From Cycas panzhihuaensis (lineage: Eukaryota; Cycadophyta), in the NCBI GenBank assembly GCA_023213395.1, contig CM041465.1, positions 197,291,741 through 197,355,740 of the forward strand: a stretch of DNA of 64,000 nucleotides, read 5' to 3'. The notes beneath the pieces are model-generated. The model was not told where the DNA came from. It was given only the letters and a program-made list of their open reading frames with translations, and did not search any database. The stretch's first letter is position 1, and every line of letters begins with the position of its first letter. Below are positions 60,831-64,000 of this stretch, one piece after another. Both the position numbers and the translations under genes were made by a program.

Positions 60831-61952
60831 ATTATAAAGCTTGATCTTCATATGTTGTTTATAGATTTCTCAGGCAGATAAAAGATTCAACTTCATGGTT
60901 CATACATAGTACATACCATTAAATTTATCCCCTACAAGTGAAACATAACCAGTTCCTTCTATAGGGAAAATGTAAGCATTTCTAAGAATGACATTTATGT
61001 CATTTGTACCTTTATCAAAAGTAATAAAGTTTTACTTTTAATAGGTTATGTATTTTCGTACACTTGAGTTTAAGATCTAATAATCTTTTTGACTAGACTT
61101 AGTTACCATGGACAATGTCGATACTTGAACATAATGTGCTACAACATTTTTTTCTTTTATTGACTTAGTTAGCCTTGTACTTCTCCTACTTCTTGAACCA
61201 ATAATACTTTTCTTTATGGCCCTCTTTCTTGTAGTAATTACATTTACCTATGAACTTCTTCTTCTCCCAAGATAATTCATTTATTTGTTGTGCAGACTTT
61301 CTCTTCTAAATAACATCCTTTCTGTGTGTCTTCATGACTAGAGTCTGATTTAAACTTGACCCAATAGGCACTTCATAATGCTTCAACTTGGCATCCTCTA
61401 CTAGAATTAGGTCATTTAATATCTCAAATGATTTACCTTCTATAGCTTCATCACTACCATAGATAGTTTAGAAGGTTCTGAGCGTAGCAGGTAACTTTGA
61501 CATGATAATGGTAAAAAATAGTGTGTTATCAACTGATTTTGACTGTAATTCCTCTAACGTGTTCTTTAAATTAGAAATCTTATTCAAATAAACACTAATA
61601 TTATTCTTTTCCTCAAGCTTAAAATCTAATAATTCCATCGTGAGTTGCAAGACATCTACTAGTTCTTTTTTTCTTTAAATGTCTCACATAGCTTGGTCCA
61701 TATTTCATGTAGGGTTTCAAGCTTGTGAACTAAAGCTCTCTAACTTGAAGCCAAATATAACTTCAATAACTTAACAACTATGAATTATTTCTCCTTAGGA
61801 CGAATTCGTTCTTTCTAATCTAAAGGGATGGATAGAACCATAGATTTAGTAATGGCCCAAAGTTGATTAACCATTAGGACCAGTTCCATATTTGGTTTCC
61901 ATTCATTAAAATTATTCCCACTGAATGTCACTAAAGGAACTAACTTTTCCAT
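60831..61952 (-). pseudogene. Copia G Gag and protease
   Basis: The start ATG at 61952 gives MEKLVPLVTFSGNNFNEWKP, a typical Copia Gag opening. The open part 61468-61650 reads MELLDFKLEEKNNISVYLNK, then SKLPATLRTF. A zinc knuckle CNYYKKEGHKEKYYW has two Cys changed to Tyr. The protease block reads ILNSSVRKYIT where DSGASxH is expected, so the catalytic Asp is Asn. The block ends with MKLNLLSA*EIYKQHMKIKL before the LINE. Integrase, which should follow, is not present. Confidence 0.82.
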
Positions 61953-62946
61953 GATAAAAAACTAACAAATATATAAGCCCTAGCCACCCTTCGATAGAAC
62001 TATCTAAACCCCTCACTAGTCTAACTTCAAATAAATGTAATGATGCCTTATATCAATCGACACATCCATCAAATGATATCTTTATCGATTGATGTCTGCG
62101 ATAATGACAAACTTCATCAATTGAGGTAGCAATCACTTTGTTGATTGAGGTAATGACCACTTTATCAATTAATTATAGCTATACTAAACCTTATCAATTG
62201 TTCATAGCTATGACCAACTCCATCCATAATTTCATCGCTTGTCTAATTTTCTTGATAATTGAATTAACTATCTAATTTTATCAACAATCGTGTCAACTAT
62301 CTAACTTTGTCAAATATCTTATCGACTATCTAATTTTGTTAACAACACTCTGTAGTAGTGTCCAACCTCTGTCGATTATCCCATTGACTATTATTAATTG
62401 ATCTCTCCAATAATGTCTAACCTTCATCGACTATTTTGTTGATTATTATTGACCACACTCTGCAGGAGTGTCTAACTATATCGACTACAAGTGCATCTCA
62501 TTTTATTAATTGATATCTTCACTAACAAACTATTGTCAATCTCAATATGCTTAAATAATGACCAAACCAATAATGTCTCCTGCATATATGTCTACTGTAA
62601 TTATTGCTTCTCTTAACCAATGTCAACTCTATGATATTATTTTTTGTTGACCAAGTAGTAAAGAATCATTTGCATCTATTGTCAAATCTTTTACTTATGA
62701 TGCAAATAGTCAAATAACTAAAACAACTACTCCATCGATGGCTCAGAGAATGGATGTGAACCTATAGAATAGATTTAACACTATGATAACACAAGTGTTG
62801 TAAATAATACTATTATTACATTGCAGTGGCAACTCTTTTAATTGCTAGAAAAAGGTTGATCCTTAATAAAGGGTTGAGCCAATACTACCTGGCAACTTAT
62901 GATCTAATCAATTTTCCCAACTTCACCTACTTGTATACAACCATTA
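61953..62946 (-). other. Copia G leader with degenerate TCGA/TTGA motif clusters
   Basis: Phrases such as 'tcgactatctaattttgt' and 'tatcaattgatt' recur irregularly at 62040-62560. 'cactctgtagtagtgtc' (about 62347) and 'cactctgcaggagtgtc' (about 62456) form a diverged pair, each a small hairpin. No ORF is supported. Confidence 0.5.
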
Positions 62947-62958
62947 GCTCTGATATCA
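62947..62958 (-). other. Primer binding site of Copia G
   Basis: The minus strand reads TGATATCAGAGC, one change from the initiator tRNA-Met type site, directly beside the LTR. Confidence 0.85.
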
Positions 62959-63400
62959 TATTAGAAATCATAGTTAATAGAACTCATTATCTATAAAGTA
63001 CACAGTTGATAGACGAACTGGCGATAAATAAACCCTAATACCATGTTAGAAAACACAGATATCCAAATTATTTATGTATACACTAAGCACAAAAGAACAC
63101 AAGCACACGATTGAATATGCAAAGGAAACCCTTTCAGGAAAAAGCTCACCACAAAAGATTTATCGATCACATTAATATAAAATAATCCACCATTATCAAT
63201 CTTTTATAATAGACTATAGATCCCTTTACATAGATCCATAAGTGCCTCAAATAATCATTGATATTACATATGTTGACTTATATTTATAATACATAAAGTA
63301 TGTACAATAATGTATTACATGTGTCATATTAAACTCCTTGATATACATCTCATCACGCCACATTAAACATTAGGCAGTCAAGTTGATGACCACTTTAACA
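62959..63400 (-). repeat. 5' LTR of Copia G
   Basis: 442 bp. On the minus strand it starts TGTTAAAGTGG and ends at the PBS. It differs from the left LTR mainly by transitions. Confidence 0.92.
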
Positions 63401-64000
63401 CTATTTCATCTTGCTTGTCATTTGGTTCATGGGAATTCTTATTGAATCTTATTGCATGAAGTGTGTTTCTATTGTTTGTAGTCCTTTTATTCATTCACTT
63501 CTATTTATTTCTCACTATTTTCTCATTTTGTTTGGGTTATTACCAAGAACTAACTTCTTGGTTTAACTTGTGGGACTAATCTCTCTTACTTATTACTATG
63601 CTAGTTGGTATGTATTTGTCTTGCCTTTCCTCTCCCCAACATTGAGCTAATATATCCAAAGAATGAATCACCTTTATAACACTGATCTATGGTATCCTTT
63701 TTATAGGTCTTCATGTGTATAAGTTGTATAAGTTAACTTATCATTTATTTTATTTCCTTTGATTTCTTATTTGTATTAGACATTAGATCTATTTTGTGTT
63801 ATTTCATTCATTACATTTCTTTAGCATAGGCAGTTCCTTTGATTAAATAGGTGTTTTTTTTTTTTTTTCCTTAAATTATTTTCATATTATGGCATAAAGG
63901 GATTTGTTTAATACCTCCTTACACAAGGACTTCTTATTTATGTGTTCTCTCTTGTGCTAAGGTTTAGAGTGCATAATTAAAAAAAAAAGAAAAGAGAAGG
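63401..64000 (+). other. Flanking AT-rich sequence
   Basis: No gene was recognised. There is a T-run of about 15 at 63854-63868 and an A-run near the end. This is presumably the continuation of the sequence left of 53562, into which Copia G inserted. Confidence 0.45.

Larger units (their letters stand above)
53562..63400 (-). mobile_element. Ty1/Copia element G with nested LINE
   Basis: Direct LTRs (53562-54007 and 62959-63400), a PBS and Copia coding blocks lie on the minus strand. The flanks 'ctctt' (left) and 'ctatt' (right) match at four of five bases and may be the target duplication. A LINE interrupts the interior, and Copia integrase and the N-terminal RT are missing at that point. 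Confidence 0.9.

Overview
The window looks like heterochromatic intergenic DNA from a seed plant, and probably an angiosperm. It holds Ty3/Gypsy Tat-like elements, Gypsy chromoviruses, Ty1/Copia elements and an L1-type LINE with a DUF4283-like ORF1. All of these are nested in AT-rich filler and microsatellites. I found no intact host gene, no tRNA or rRNA gene and no CRISPR array. Every coding region I could identify is transposon-derived and broken by stop codons or frameshifts. Many of the stops look like C-to-T or G-to-A decay, such as CAG to TAG or CGA to TGA. Species cannot be assigned from what I can see.

Layout. (1) 1-10054 is a tandem composite of a large Tat-like LTR element. It runs RNase H copy A (782-1197), LTR A (about 1976-4071), an antisense plant-mobile-domain (PMD) gene (4072-5452), a spacer, RNase H copy B (6643-7065) and LTR B (about 8004-10054). 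gag-pol is missing between the two LTRs. (2) 10055-14520 is the 5' half of a Copia element on the minus strand. LTR B cuts it on one side and element C cuts it on the other. (3) 14521-37926 is element C, a 23.4 kb Tat-like element with 2.4-2.5 kb LTRs. It carries gag, protease, RT, RNase H and integrase on the plus strand. Next comes a nested minus-strand chromovirus F (24107-30547), then an antisense intron-containing PMD gene, then a second plus-strand cellular/archaeal-type RNase H, then the right LTR. (4) 37927-43273 is chromovirus D (plus), with its left LTR cut at the junction with C. (5) 43274-48475 is AT-rich sequence containing an older Tat-like protease/RT/RNase H fragment (45881-47460). 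(6) 48476-50422 is a roughly 1.95 kb TA-dominated microsatellite with TG near one end and CA and GA towards the other. (7) 50423-53561 is AT-rich sequence with no recognisable gene. (8) 53562-63400 is Copia element G (minus), with a minus-strand LINE (55271 to about 60830) inside it. (9) 63401-64000 is flanking sequence.

The most interesting feature is the cassette found in element C, seen again between LTRs A and B, and partly present at the left edge of the window. An antisense PMD gene and a sense RNase H gene diverge from a shared spacer, and both lie between integrase and the 3' LTR. The spacer contains hairpins and motifs that also occur in the element's own LTR promoter region. The A-B unit keeps this cassette after losing gag-pol. 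The PMD gene shows conserved splice sites on the antisense strand, so it is likely, or once was, transcribed independently of gag-pol.
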